Shown: in pieces, positions 1 to 9,041 of the stretch
How the letters are laid out: each line of letters opens with the position of its first letter
Numbering within the stretch: position 1 is the stretch's first letter
NCBI RefSeq assembly: GCF_017377395.1
Contig: NZ_CP061800.1
Coordinates: forward strand, 5,291,633-5,355,632
Source of the DNA: Desulfonema magnum
GTDB taxonomy: Bacteria; Desulfobacterota; Desulfobacteria; Desulfobacterales; 4be13
Length of the DNA stretch: 64,000 nt
Direction of reading: 5' to 3'
Program-made: the position numbers and the translations under genes
Notes under the pieces: model-generated
Told to the model about the DNA's origin: nothing
Databases searched by the model: none
The model's input: only the letters and a program-made list of their open reading frames with translations

Positions 1-1536
1 TTCGACATAACATTCTGTCAGTCTCTCCAATGAATTCGGACTGAGAGAGGATTTCCAATCAGAAGATTTTTTTTCATCGGTCGGATTTGTTTTTGTAAAG
101 AGATGGTCATACAAACGCACTTCAGCCTTGACTGCATGAGCAGCCGAAACCCAATGCAGCGTGGCCTTTACCTTACGTCCGTCCGGAGCATCTCCGCCTC
201 GGGTTTTCGGGTCATAAGTACAGCGCAGCTCGATGATTTCGCCAGTCTGTTCATCTTTTACCACATCCGTGCATTTGATGAAATACGCGTATCGCAGACG
301 GACTTCACGACCCGGAGCCAAACGGAAGAATTTTTTCGGCGGGTCCTCACGAAAATCATCCTGCTCAATGTACAGCACACGGGAAAACGGAACCTTCCGC
401 GTTCCCATGCCGGGGTCTTCGGGATTGTTTATGGCATCCAACTCTTCCACCTGATCTTCGGGATAGTTTTCAATAACAACCCGAAGCGGACGCAGCACTG
501 CCATCACCCGCGGGGCATGTTTGTTCAGATCTTCCCGAAGGCAGTATTCCAGAAACGCCATATCCACGATGCTGTCCCGTTTTGCCACGCCAATGCGTTC
601 GCAGAAATTCCGAATCGCCTCCGGTGTATAGCCGCGTCGCCTCAGCCCTGAGATCGTGGGCATCCGGGGATCATCCCAGGCGCTGACATGGCCGCCCTCC
701 ACCAGCTCGATCAGTTTCCGCTTGCTCAGGACCGTGTAAGTCAGGTTGAGGCGGGCAAATTCAATTTGCTGGGGATGATAAACCTTGAGCTGGTCAAGAA
801 CCCAGTCATATAATGGGCGATTATTTTCAAATTCCAGTGTGCAGATGGAATGTGTGATCCCTTCAATGGAATCCGAAAGGCAGTGGGTAAAGTCGTACAT
901 GGGGTAAATATGCCATTTGTCGCCTGTCCGGTGATGGGAAACCTTTCGAATGCGGTAAAGGGTGGGGTCCCGCATGAGCATATTGGGAGATGCCATATCT
1001 ATTTTTGCCCGGAGTACATGCGTTCCGTCCTCGAATTCCCCTGCTTTCATGCGCCCGAACATATCCAGGTTCTCCTCGACTGAGCGGTTACGGTACGGGC
1101 TTTCTTTGCCCGGCTCGGTCAATGTGCCCCGGTGTTCCCTGATTTCATCTGCACTCAGGCTGTCAACATATGCCTTGCCCTCTCTGATTAACTGAATTGC
1201 ATAATCATAAAGTTTGTCAAAGTAATCCGATGCGTAATAAAGATGCTCTCCCCAGTCAAATCCGAGCCATCGGACATCCGCTTTGATGGATTCCACATAT
1301 TCGACTTCCTCTTTGGTGGGATTGGTATCGTCAAACCGAAGGTGGCACTCATCCTTATATTCGGCAGCAAAGCCGAAGTTGAGACAGATGGATTTGGCAT
1401 GTCCGATATGCAAATAGCCGTTGGGTTCCGGTGGAAATCGGGTGATAACCCTGCCGCTGTATTTGTCTGTTTTTAAATCTTCCTCAATGATATTTCGAAT
1501 AAAATTCGGGGGCGGGGCGGAATCGGTTGTGGTCAT
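1..1536 (-). CDS. glnS: Glutaminyl-tRNA synthetase, 3' end cut by window
   Basis: This class I aminoacyl-tRNA synthetase charges tRNA-Gln with glutamine in the cytoplasm. Translating the minus strand from the ATG at 1536-1534 gives 512 open codons that run off the window start. The N-terminal region has RFPPEPNGYLHIGHAKS, carrying the HIGH signature, then LRFDDTNPTKE, typical of GlnRS/GluRS. A VLSKRKL segment corresponds to the KMSKS loop. The anticodon-binding beta-barrel region follows (PGREVRLRYAYFIKC). GlnRS is usually about 550-570 aa, so roughly 40-60 C-terminal residues are missing here. An AAAGGAG Shine-Dalgarno lies just upstream of the ATG. No stop or frameshift was seen. The identification is firm; only the C-terminus is unseen. 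Confidence 0.96.
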   Translation of the reverse strand, partial: MTTTDSAPPPNFIRNIIEEDLKTDKYSGRVITRFPPEPNGYLHIGHAKSICLNFGFAAEYKDECHLRFDDTNPTKEEVEYVESIKADVRWLGFDWGEHLYYASDYFDKLYDYAIQLIREGKAYVDSLSADEIREHRGTLTEPGKESPYRNRSVEENLDMFGRMKAGEFEDGTHVLRAKIDMASPNMLMRDPTLYRIRKVSHHRTGDKWHIYPMYDFTHCLSDSIEGITHSICTLEFENNRPLYDWVLDQLKVYHPQQIEFARLNLTYTVLSKRKLIELVEGGHVSAWDDPRMPTISGLRRRGYTPEAIRNFCERIGVAKRDSIVDMAFLEYCLREDLNKHAPRVMAVLRPLRVVIENYPEDQVEELDAINNPEDPGMGTRKVPFSRVLYIEQDDFREDPPKKFFRLAPGREVRLRYAYFIKCTDVVKDEQTGEIIELRCTYDPKTRGGDAPDGRKVKATLHWVSAAHAVKAEVRLYDHLFTKTNPTDEKKSSDWKSSLSPNSLERLTECYVE

Positions 1537-1570
1537 ATTTATAACTGCTCCTTTCTTGTTTTATATTAAA

Positions 1571-1591
1571 GTGTTAGGTGTTAGGTGTTAA
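1571..1591. repeat. Short GTGTTAG microrepeat
   Basis: A tandem GTGTTAGGTGTTAG-type microrepeat lies just upstream of glnS. The same heptamer-like repeat recurs at 4253-4284 and 4346-4378. No function is evident. Confidence 0.6.
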
Positions 1592-1672
1592 GAAAAATTA
1601 CAATTTTTCATGCGTTGTTGAGACCGAAACACTGTGACTGTTATGCAGAACTGATGTTCGTGTTTTGTTTTT

Positions 1673-1854
1673 TTCTGATTATAACGGATTTAGGGGAGGC
1701 CGGGAAAGCCCGCGAGGACGACATATTTGCAGTATTCATCATGCGAGCAAAGCCCTGTGGGGGCGGCATATTCACAGCATGATTTGCTACTGCTACAAAC
1801 ATGCCGCCTCCGCAGGGCTTGGTCGGCCCTCCGCTAAATCCGTTATAATCAGAA
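1673..1854. mobile_element. Miniature inverted-repeat element, family A, copy 1
   Basis: The ends are near-perfect inverted repeats: TTCTGATTATAACGGATTTA on the left and its complement at 1835-1854. The interior is GC-rich, with GGGGGCGGCATATT and short inverted stretches, and has no credible gene. Related copies sit at 8720-8910 (similar interior) and 51555-51793 (same ends, different interior). The structure suggests a non-autonomous MITE-like element. No target duplication was clear. Confidence 0.65.
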
Positions 1855-1945
1855 TTTATCCTCTTTGGCTTTTAATAAATTTAAGGCATTAGCCCTGACA
1901 CAGAGGGAAATGAGTTTATAATTTATTATACGACGAATATCTATA

Positions 1946-2094
1946 ACTCGATGATCAAGTTTCCTGACCCGATTCGAACAAAAAGTTTGTCATTCCTGCG
2001 AAAGCAGGAATCCGTTTTTTGGCCGATGCGGCGTTCCGGGTTCTGTGGATTCCTGCTTTCGCAGGAATGACAGAAAAAAACTTGATCATCGAGT
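1946..2094. repeat. Inverted-repeat element, family B (TCATTCCTGCGAAAGCAGGA), copy 1
   Basis: The outer inverted repeat is ACTCGATGATCAAG paired with CTTGATCATCGAGT. It encloses two inward-facing copies of TCATTCCTGCGAAAGCAGGA, so the 149-bp unit can fold into a long hairpin. Other copies are at 4394-4552, 22209-22355 and 40285-40426. Small frames reading HSCESRNP inside it are products of the repeat, not genes. Confidence 0.75.
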
Positions 2095-2203
2095 ATAAGC
2101 TTAAAGCTCCCAAAATGCAATCTCAATTTTTTTGAAATTGCTTTCAGAAGGATTTAAATGTATCACAATGAATATCATATTGTAGAAACAAATCACAACT
2201 GAC

Positions 2204-2349
2204 TTAACACAATACTTCGGACAGTTTTTGTAACCTATTGTTTTTATTGGGGCTGACGATTTTTGCTTCAAAAATTAAAATCATTTAATTTCAATAAGTT
2301 AATTTTTTATCATTCTTGATTTCCAAAAACTGTCCGAAATATTGTTAAC
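2204..2349. mobile_element. Inverted-repeat element, family C (TTCGGACAGTTTTT), copy 1
   Basis: The ends TTAACACAATACTTCGGACAG and CTGTCCGAAATATTGTTAA are inverted repeats around an AT-rich core without a gene. Copies with the same ends and core layout (CCTATTGTTTTTATT on the left arm) lie at 41965-42112 and 58321-58468. It is MITE-like, about 146 bp, and ends about 30 bp before the CoA-transferase start codon, so it may carry that gene's promoter region. Confidence 0.65.
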
Positions 2350-2381
2350 ACAGAATGTTTAAAAAATGAGGTCTGAAAAAA

Positions 2382-4241
2382 ATGAATGAATCAAGCAATA
2401 ATCAATGGAAAGAACGAATTGTTTCTCCTGACAAAGTACTTGAAAGAATTAAACCAGGAATGAATATTTTTCTGGGAACCGGTGTGGCTGAACCTCGGAC
2501 TCTGGTCCAGCGTCTGATGGCCTCGGATGCCTCTAATTTACGGGATCTGGAATTGTCTCAGCTGGTCAGTCTCGGGGATGCCATTTCGTTAAAAAAGCAT
2601 CATTCCCACAAGTATCGCCTTAAAACTTTTTTCTCAGGATGGCAGGCTAATGAGGCCATTACCGCGGGGCTGGCAGATCTGATTCCGAGCCGTTATTCCC
2701 AGATTCCCCAAGTGATCGAATCTGGAAAAATTCCTTTTGATGCGGCCTTTGTACAGATTACGCCTCCCAATGAATCCGGCTATTGCAGTCTTGGCGTATG
2801 CATAGATGTGGCCCGACAGGCTATGGAGCTGGCTTCATTTTCAGTGGGAGAGATCAACCCTCTGCTCCCGCGTACCTTTGGCGACACCTTTGTTCATATT
2901 TCGGATTTTGACTTGCTGGTAAACGCGACCGAACCCCTCATTTATTTTGACCGATGGCCTGTAGATGATGTTTATGAACAAGTGGGAGCCAACGTGGCTT
3001 CGGTCATTGAAGATAAAAGCTGCCTCGCGTTTTCCATTGGTCCGTTGTACGAGGCACTGAGCCGGCACCTGGTCCATAAACATCATTTGGGAATCCATTC
3101 GCCTTTTCTGATTGATGCCCTCATGGATCTGATAAAAAGCGGTGCTGTCACCAACCGATACAAGGATAGTTACCGGGGCAAGTGTCTGTGTTCCTACGCA
3201 TTTGGAACACAGGAACTCATGGCCTGGCTCGACAACAATCCTCTGGTGGAATTTCAGGGGATTGACAAGGTATTCAATCCCATCCAAATCGGTGCCAATC
3301 CACAATTTGTGGCTGTGCTGCCGGCCCGTAAGGTGGATCTGTCCGGACGAATTGCACTTCATATCGGAAAGGGGAACGTGGCTTCCGGCCCCGGGGAAGT
3401 GGTGAATTTTTTCGACGGCGCCTTGCTTTCCGAAGGGGGGCGAACCATATTCGCCCTTCCCAGCCGGAACCGAAAAGGAGAACCTAATATTCTGATATCA
3501 GTAAGGAATTTTCCGAATCAGTTCACCCCGTGGGAGTCGGTAAACATGATTATCACGGAATACGGCGTGGTCAGCCTGAACGGACGCACGGTGCGGGAGC
3601 GTGCCCAGGCGCTGATTGACATTGCCCACCCGGATGACCGGCCAAAACTCGTGGAACAGGCCAAAGCAGAAAAAATATTATATCCGGATCAGATTTTCCT
3701 GGCAGAATCTGCCCACCTCTATCCGTCAGAAATTGCCTTCAGACACACATTTAAAAACAATACCCAAGTGAGGTTCAGGGCAATCAGACCCTCTGACGAA
3801 GAAGAAATGCGCCGCCTGTTTTACCGCTTCTCTGACATGGCCGTTTACTACCGGTATTTTACAAAGGTCACGACCATGCCTCATGCCAGAATGCAGGAAT
3901 ATGTCAATATTGATTATAATCAGATCATGTCTGTTGTCGGACTTGTTGGGGAACCAGGACACGGACATATCATAGCGGAAGCAAGATTTGTCAAAGAAAA
4001 ACATAATCCTTACGCTGAAGTGGCTTTTGTCGTGGATGAGCATTACAAGGGGCTGGGGATCGCGACGTATCTTTACAAATTGCTTGTCCATCTGGCAAAA
4101 AAGCAGGGGATACAGGGCTTCACAGCCGATGTGATGGCTTCAAACAAAGGGATGATAAAGGTTTTTGAGAAAGGCGATCAGCCCATACAGGCGAACATGC
4201 AATATGGAACATACAGATTAACCATTGCGTTTGAGTCCTGA
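2382..4241 (+). CDS. Acetyl-CoA hydrolase/transferase fused to GNAT acetyltransferase
   Basis: This 619-aa protein has two enzymes in one chain. Residues about 1-440 match the acetyl-CoA hydrolase/CoA-transferase family (Cat1-like), which moves CoA between acetyl and other short acyl groups. The visible landmarks are GTGVAEPRTL near the N-terminus, GYCSLGVCIDVARQA, and FQGIDKVFNPIQIG followed by the glycine-rich GKGNVASGPGEVV. Residues about 455-619 form a GNAT N-acetyltransferase (VRFRAIRPSDEEEM, then VDEHYKGLGIATYL, the acetyl-CoA binding motif A). This fusion is known in Desulfobacterota and relatives. A role in acetate/acyl-CoA exchange is inferred, and the GNAT part could acetylate a lysine on a partner enzyme. 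The start is supported by a weak GAGG about 13 nt upstream. Confidence 0.9.
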   Translation: MNESSNNQWKERIVSPDKVLERIKPGMNIFLGTGVAEPRTLVQRLMASDASNLRDLELSQLVSLGDAISLKKHHSHKYRLKTFFSGWQANEAITAGLADLIPSRYSQIPQVIESGKIPFDAAFVQITPPNESGYCSLGVCIDVARQAMELASFSVGEINPLLPRTFGDTFVHISDFDLLVNATEPLIYFDRWPVDDVYEQVGANVASVIEDKSCLAFSIGPLYEALSRHLVHKHHLGIHSPFLIDALMDLIKSGAVTNRYKDSYRGKCLCSYAFGTQELMAWLDNNPLVEFQGIDKVFNPIQIGANPQFVAVLPARKVDLSGRIALHIGKGNVASGPGEVVNFFDGALLSEGGRTIFALPSRNRKGEPNILISVRNFPNQFTPWESVNMIITEYGVVSLNGRTVRERAQALIDIAHPDDRPKLVEQAKAEKILYPDQIFLAESAHLYPSEIAFRHTFKNNTQVRFRAIRPSDEEEMRRLFYRFSDMAVYYRYFTKVTTMPHARMQEYVNIDYNQIMSVVGLVGEPGHGHIIAEARFVKEKHNPYAEVAFVVDEHYKGLGIATYLYKLLVHLAKKQGIQGFTADVMASNKGMIKVFEKGDQPIQANMQYGTYRLTIAFES

Positions 4242-4252
4242 TTTATATGAAA

Positions 4253-4378
4253 AAGGTGTTAGGTGTTAGGTGTTAAGTGTTAGGAAAAACAGCAAAATTT
4301 TCATCATTCGTTGTGACCGGCAGATCATGGCCGTTTATATAAAAAAGGTGTTAAGTGTTAGGTGTCAGGTGTTAGGAA
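4253..4378. repeat. Two clusters of GTGTTAG microrepeats
   Basis: Tandem GGTGTTAGGTGTTA runs at 4253-4284 and 4346-4378 follow the CoA-transferase stop. They match the microrepeat at 1571-1591. The intervening DNA has no gene. Confidence 0.55.
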
Positions 4379-4393
4379 AAATTACAAATTTTT

Positions 4394-4552
4394 TGCTCGA
4401 CCCGATTCAGCAGCCCGCTTGTCATTCCTGCGAAAGCAGGAATCCATTTTGGGCGATGCCACATTTTCAGGAGCTGTGGATCCCTGTTTTCACAGGCTTC
4501 GGCGTGAGTTCAGTCGAACGGAATAACAAAAAATTTGATCATCGAAAGTTAG
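4394..4552. repeat. Family B inverted-repeat element, copy 2 (degenerate left end)
   Basis: It contains TCATTCCTGCGAAAGCAGGA and ends with TTTGATCATCGA, like the unit at 1946-2094. The left outer arm is eroded and the right inner arm is changed (CCCTGTTTTCACAGG). Confidence 0.6.
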
Positions 4553-4693
4553 GAAACACTGAAACTTTCATACCTGGTTGTGAGCAGACCGGTCATGATG
4601 GTTTACAATAAAAAGATTCCATTACCCCTGATCTTTAAATTTTCTTTCTTGATCATTCTTAAAATTTTAGGTAATAAATGCCGTTAGTCATAA

Positions 4694-4740
4694 GCTTATC
4701 TTTTGGAAACATACAGAGAATGTTTTCAAAACAGATAAGC
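4694..4740. repeat. Hairpin between CoA transferase and MBL hydrolase
   Basis: GCTTATCTTTTGGAAACAT pairs with ATGTTTTCAAAACAGATAAGC around a short loop. No T-run follows on the plus strand, so a simple terminator is not demonstrated. Confidence 0.4.
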
Positions 4741-4814
4741 ACATTAAACAACTGAAACTGGCTTGTTGAAAAAAATCAGAGTCAGCAAGACAGATTATAT
4801 TGGGAAATGAACCA

Positions 4815-5450
4815 ATGAAAATTACGATTCTGTATGACAACGAAGTATGGGATAAAAATCTTAAGCCAGGCTGGGGGTTTTCCTGCCTAGTGGAAGCAGA
4901 AGGAAAAATTCTGCTTTTTGATACAGGTGCAGACGGTCATATCCTTTTGGATAATATGAAAAAACTTCATATTGATCCGATGACTGTTGATACTGTTTTT
5001 ATTTCACATTACCATTGGGACCACACCGGCGGACTGGCTGATTTCCTCAGGCTCAATCCTGCCAGGTTGTATATCCCCTCTTCATGTTTGGAACCCCGTA
5101 ACGCAAAAGAAGTCGTCAGAGTAAAACATCTGCTTGAAATTCATGAAAATATATTTTCAACAGGTGAACTCATGGGAATAGAGCAATCCCTTGTCGTAAA
5201 GCAGAAACAGGGGGTGATTCTGATTGCAGGGTGTTCCCATCCGGGTGTCAGAGAAATGATTAAAGCAGCTTCGCAAGTCGGGGAAGTTCGAGGAATTATC
5301 GGAGGCCTGCACGGATTCGACCAATTCAGTTTGCTCGAGAATATGGAAATTGTGTGCGCCACACATTGCACCCTCTTTAAACAAGAAATCAAAACATACT
5401 ATCCGGACACATATGTGGAAGGGGGCGCGGGCAGAATCATTGAAATCTGA
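4815..5450 (+). CDS. MBL-fold metallohydrolase
   Basis: This is a 211-aa cytoplasmic protein of the metallo-beta-lactamase superfamily. The zinc motif HYHWDHTGG (HxHxDH) lies at about residues 65-73, followed by a second metal region GCSHPGV and a C-terminal GLHGF. The sequence pattern, with the N-terminal ITILYDN and LLFDTGADG, resembles the MBL group named after 7,8-dihydropterin-6-yl-methyl-beta-D-ribofuranosylaminobenzene 5'-phosphate synthase; the substrate here is unknown. The ATG at 4815 is chosen over an in-frame TTG at 4800 because family members begin at MKITILYDN and no better ribosome site precedes the TTG. It stands alone between repeats. Confidence 0.85.
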   Translation: MKITILYDNEVWDKNLKPGWGFSCLVEAEGKILLFDTGADGHILLDNMKKLHIDPMTVDTVFISHYHWDHTGGLADFLRLNPARLYIPSSCLEPRNAKEVVRVKHLLEIHENIFSTGELMGIEQSLVVKQKQGVILIAGCSHPGVREMIKAASQVGEVRGIIGGLHGFDQFSLLENMEIVCATHCTLFKQEIKTYYPDTYVEGGAGRIIEI

Positions 5451-5682
5451 GTACCGGGGATTGTCAGGATTAATGGTGTGTTTCCGATCTCTTCAGGGAT
5501 TTTCCCTGATAAAATTAGGATTTTCCTGATTTACAATATATTTTCGTTCAGATATGAAACAGACCATAGCGCCTGCGAAAATATTTTTCCGAATCTTACT
5601 TGTCACATTTTTGAATACCAACAAGTTATAAACTTATCTGTGGAAAAGCATTCTCTTAAAACTTAAAACTTATATCTGAGGC

Positions 5683-5786
5683 GACTGTTCCCCTTTTCCA
5701 TATATTGGGAACAGTCTTATCGTTATGCACAGGGGAAGCGCAGTGTAACCCTTTTTTGCCGAAGCTGATACGGTGGGTTACGCTGC
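5683..5786. terminator. Two stem-loops downstream of MBL gene
   Basis: GACTGTTCCC/GGGAACAGTC (5683-5716) and GCAGTGTAACCC/GGGTTACGCTGC (ending 5786) form two consecutive hairpins in the 376-bp gap before the CAP-domain gene. They lie more than 230 bp past the MBL stop, so they may be repeats rather than that gene's own terminator. Nothing else is seen in the gap. Confidence 0.4.
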
Positions 5787-5826
5787 TCATCCATCCTAAA
5801 CCTCTGAATATCCGAAATCGTGAATT

Positions 5827-6558
5827 ATGAAAGTGATGTACAGAAAATTTATTTTTCTTATGCGGAGGGTGTTCATTTTTACTTTATGTACAAACTTCTG
5901 TTCAGCGTATTCGGCCGATGTTTACCAATACGGTTGGAATGATATTTTTGTGAATACCGCCCGTGAAGTGTCTTATCTGACAGAAGCCGAAAAACAGGTC
6001 ATTATAGTATTGAACAAAGCGCGTACAAATCCGCCATTATTTGCCGAAAAATACCTTGCCGAGTGGGCTGACAAAAGCCATGTCGCGAAGGATTGTTATG
6101 ATCGGTTAAAAGGAATGCGGCCGATAAAACCGTTATATCCTTCAAAAGCCTTATCTATGGCAGCCAGAGACTATGTAAATAAGACATATAAAAACACTGA
6201 AAGTGCTTTATTGTGGACCCGGCGGCTTGAAAGTTATGGCAAATGGAACGGAGATATCGCTGAGAGTATTTTTTACGGGCGGCGTGATCCGTTGGAAATT
6301 GTTGTTCAGCTGATGATTCGCAGAGAAGAATCTGCTATGAAGCATCAGGAAAATATTCTTAATCCCCTGCATCATTTTGTAGGGGTGGCCATGGGACCGC
6401 ATAATATATACCGATATGTATGCGTGGCAGAGTTTGCAAGTGATATCAAAGAGTCAGGACGGTCAGACAGGAATCACCGCGGGGAAAGCTTTTCCGCATC
6501 TGAGACTTCCGAAATTTTGAAAACTTCGGAAGTCCGATCTGACCCGAAAAGGGACTAA
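5827..6558 (+). CDS. Secreted CAP-domain (SCP-like) protein
   Basis: This 243-aa protein has a basic, hydrophobic N-terminus ending in CSAYSA, a probable signal peptide. A CAP (CRISP/antigen-5/PR-1) domain follows from about residue 55: EKQVIIVLNKARTNPPLFAEKYL is the helix-1 signature, and HHFVGVAMGPH plus YVCVAEFA are the end of the fold. CAP proteins are extracellular; their bacterial role is mostly unknown. The last 35 residues are low-complexity. They include DNA that forms a palindrome (ACTTCCGAAATTTTG, 6507-6535), related to the hairpin at 59447, which suggests the original C-terminus was extended or replaced by a repeat. The stop codon overlaps the etfA stop on the opposite strand. Confidence 0.75.
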   Translation: MKVMYRKFIFLMRRVFIFTLCTNFCSAYSADVYQYGWNDIFVNTAREVSYLTEAEKQVIIVLNKARTNPPLFAEKYLAEWADKSHVAKDCYDRLKGMRPIKPLYPSKALSMAARDYVNKTYKNTESALLWTRRLESYGKWNGDIAESIFYGRRDPLEIVVQLMIRREESAMKHQENILNPLHHFVGVAMGPHNIYRYVCVAEFASDIKESGRSDRNHRGESFSASETSEILKTSEVRSDPKRD

Positions 6559-7556
6559 TTTCTGATTCTTTTTTTCAGTTCTTTCATAAGGGCAATACAG
6601 AGCTGATTGGCATCAGCGACAATGGCGACATCAGCCATTTTCATCATGGTGGCATTGGGATTTTTATTCACCGCGATGATGAAGTCCGCGTCATTTATGG
6701 CCGCGGTATGCTGAATCGCGCCGCTGATGCCAAAGGAGAAAAGCACCTGGGGACTGATATGTCTGCCGGCCTGGCCAATGAGGGATTCATGGTCCGCCCA
6801 TTTGGAATAAACCACCGGACGGGTGGCTCCGAGTTCACCGTTCATGAGGCGGGCCAGTTCAAACAGTTTTTTAAATTTATTTTTACTGCCCATGCCTCTG
6901 CCGCCGCACACCACCACGCGGGCATCTTCAATTCTCTGATCTCGCTGCGGCTGACGTTCGGCGATTATCAGCCGCACACGCGCCTTGGGCACATCATCCG
7001 GCAGAGGGACCTGTATGATCTCACCTGTGCGCTCATAATCATGCGGAAGCTCCTGAAACATGCCGGGGCGGACCGTGGCCATTTGCGGACGACGATCCGG
7101 CGTGACAATCTTTGCCAGCAGGTTTCCGCCAAATGACGGCGCGGTCTGCACGAGAAGGCCATCCTCGTTTATGTCAAGTCCCACGCAGTCCGCGGACAGT
7201 CCCGTACCGAGCCGTTTGGCAACCCGGGGCGCAAATTCCCTGCCAAAAGAGGTGGCACCGATAAGAATCGTTTCCGGCTGATGTTCTCTGACAAGCCGCT
7301 CTGTCAGTGCCACATATGTCTCCACATTGTAATCTTTCAACCGCGGATGATCAGTGACATACACCTTATGAGCGCCGTGCGCGATATATTCATTGACATA
7401 TTCATCCACATCGCGGCCCAGCACCACAGCGCCAACCTCTGCATCTGTCTTACTGGCGAGATCCGTGGCTCTGGCCAGCAACTGAAGGGTTACACGGTTT
7501 TGGAAGTAATTCCGGTAGTCCCCGAAAACCCATATTTCTCGTTTATTTTCTTTCAT
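6555..7556 (-). CDS. etfA: Electron transfer flavoprotein, alpha subunit
   Basis: This 333-aa FAD-binding subunit of the soluble electron carrier accepts electrons from acyl-CoA dehydrogenases. The C-terminal FAD domain is intact: VVYSKWADHESLIGQAGRHI, FSFGISGAIQHTAA and NKNPNATMMKMADVAIVAD match the family consensus (GQTGK, GISGAIQH, NxNPxAPIF-like). The N-terminal domain contains ETILIGATSFGREFAPRVA. Its ATG overlaps the etfB TGA by 4 bp (ATGA), so the two are translationally coupled. A likely partner in this window is the acyl-CoA dehydrogenase at 61.5 kb, but that is inference. Confidence 0.96.
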   Translation of the reverse strand: MKENKREIWVFGDYRNYFQNRVTLQLLARATDLASKTDAEVGAVVLGRDVDEYVNEYIAHGAHKVYVTDHPRLKDYNVETYVALTERLVREHQPETILIGATSFGREFAPRVAKRLGTGLSADCVGLDINEDGLLVQTAPSFGGNLLAKIVTPDRRPQMATVRPGMFQELPHDYERTGEIIQVPLPDDVPKARVRLIIAERQPQRDQRIEDARVVVCGGRGMGSKNKFKKLFELARLMNGELGATRPVVYSKWADHESLIGQAGRHISPQVLFSFGISGAIQHTAAINDADFIIAVNKNPNATMMKMADVAIVADANQLCIALMKELKKRIRN

Positions 7557-8398
7557 TCCTCTTCTTCTTCGTCGTGGTCGTGGGTTTTAAGATCTTTTCC
7601 AATGGCACCGCTGATTTTGTCGCCAAAATTTTCAAACAACTGATCCACAATTTTTCTGGCGGCACCCTTCATCACGATATTCTCTTTCTCCGCGGTAGGA
7701 GAGTAAACATCCAGTATTTTTGTAGGTGAAGCTTTTATGCCTGTCATTTCAGGATCAAGTCCGAGATCATCTGAGCCGATGGTAAGGATATCTGCTTTGT
7801 CAAAAAAAGCATCCTGCACACCCGCGAAGGATACATACCGAGGTGCGTATTGCTGTGTTGTCACAGTGATCAGCCCCGGAGCGTCCATTTCCAGCGTTTC
7901 CAGGAAGTTGTCTGAGACCCTTCGCATACGAAATGTGTGTTTGTCAAGCTCGATGTGTTCAACATAAGCCACCCCGGGGATATCAAGCTCCTCGGCCAAC
8001 TGTGGCCCGACCTGTGCGGTTTCACTGTCGCTCGTGTAGCAGCCGCAGAGAATCAGATCAAAATCCGGACATTCTTTTTGAATGGCATGTGCCAGGATAA
8101 AGGATGTCACAAAAGTATCAGCGCCTGCCATGCGTCTGTCTGTGAGCAATACCCCGCGATCCGCGCCTGCCGCGACCGCTTCGCGCAGCACTTCCTCGGC
8201 CATGGGCGGTCCCATGGTGATTGCGGTGATATGTCCGCCATATTCATGTTTAAGTTGCAAGGCAGCTTCAAGTGCGTGCCTGCACGCCGGATTCATCATG
8301 CCGTCAGCCAGTTCCCGGCGAAGCGTGCCTGTTTTCGAATCCCACGGCAGTTCAGATACCATGGGAACCTGTTTTATACAAACAACCAGTTTCAGCAT
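7553..8398 (-). CDS. etfB: Electron transfer flavoprotein, beta subunit
   Basis: This 281-aa subunit begins MLKLVVCIKQVPMVSELPWD, the standard EtfB start, and contains DLILCGCYTSDSETAQVGPQLAE, the AMP/FAD-binding region. It pairs with EtfA to shuttle electrons from dehydrogenases to the membrane or to a bifurcating partner. It is about 20-25 residues longer than typical because of an acidic tail (HDHDEEEEE). AGGA lies 5 bp before the ATG. It is the first gene of the etfBA operon, transcribed away from the accessory region. Confidence 0.95.
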   Translation of the reverse strand: MLKLVVCIKQVPMVSELPWDSKTGTLRRELADGMMNPACRHALEAALQLKHEYGGHITAITMGPPMAEEVLREAVAAGADRGVLLTDRRMAGADTFVTSFILAHAIQKECPDFDLILCGCYTSDSETAQVGPQLAEELDIPGVAYVEHIELDKHTFRMRRVSDNFLETLEMDAPGLITVTTQQYAPRYVSFAGVQDAFFDKADILTIGSDDLGLDPEMTGIKASPTKILDVYSPTAEKENIVMKGAARKIVDQLFENFGDKISGAIGKDLKTHDHDEEEEE

Positions 8399-8603
8399 TT
8401 TTCCTATTCATTCATTTTATATCATATTATATTGTCATGTTATTTCAGCGACACGGCATATATTACGATGTGCCGGTATTTTCTCTTCCGAACCCGCTGT
8501 CACGCGGGCATCCCCGTCGCAGATCATCTCCCCGTCCGGAAAATATGCGGAAGATCCGGTCACTTTGTACTCTGACATCTGTGTTCCCTGCCGTGAGGCT
8601 TAA

Positions 8604-8701
8604 TATAACGACCAAATTCACCAACGCAAGGGGCGGGGTGACTGAACAGTTTCATTCAAGAACCCTTAGCCCCTTGCGTCCGGTGCAGCGTTTTGTTATG
8701 C
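8604..8701. other. attC-like imperfect palindrome (integron cassette site candidate)
   Basis: TATAACGACCAAATTCACC at the left and GGTGCAGCGTTTTGTTATG at the right flank a stem of ACGCAAGGGGC/GCCCCTTGCGT. Read on the minus strand it has the layout of an integron attC site: an AAC-ending outer box, an imperfect inner arm, a GC-rich stem and a GTTA box. The match is by architecture and end sequence only. No integrase gene or second site of this type was seen in the window. Confidence 0.4.
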
Positions 8702-8719
8702 ACTTTTTGTATCATATAT

Positions 8720-8910
8720 TTCTGATTATAACGGATTTAGGGGAGGCCTGGCCAAGCCCCGTGGGGGCGGAGCGGCATATTTTCAGCATAATTTACTACC
8801 AGTACAAACAGATCGCCCCTACGGGGCTTGGCCGGGGCTTGCAAACCTGCTACAGATATACCGCCCTTACAGGGCTTAGTCGGCCTTCCCCTAAATCCGT
8901 TATAATCAAA
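8720..8910. mobile_element. Family A miniature inverted-repeat element, copy 2
   Basis: Its ends TTCTGATTATAACGG and CCGTTATAATCA match the copy at 1673. The interior keeps GGGGGCGG, GGCATATT, CAGCAT and TACAAAC in the same order, so the two copies are homologous throughout. It lies immediately beside the attC-like site. Confidence 0.65.
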
Positions 8911-9041
8911 TTTTATCGAATTTTTGATAAATTTTTTCTGATTTTAACGGATTTGTTGGATAAATTTACTATTGATTTTCAAAAGATTTATAGCATACTT
9001 CATAAAAAAAACAACCTTTAAATTTAAAAGGAGGTATGGCT

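Noticed and set aside
1941..2126. Small proteins reading HSCESRNP (also at 4.4, 22.2 and 40.3 kb)
   Set aside because: They are translations of the family B inverted repeat, a common annotation artefact.
7937..8575. Plus-strand frames opposite etfB
   Set aside because: They are shadows of a strongly conserved EtfB sequence.
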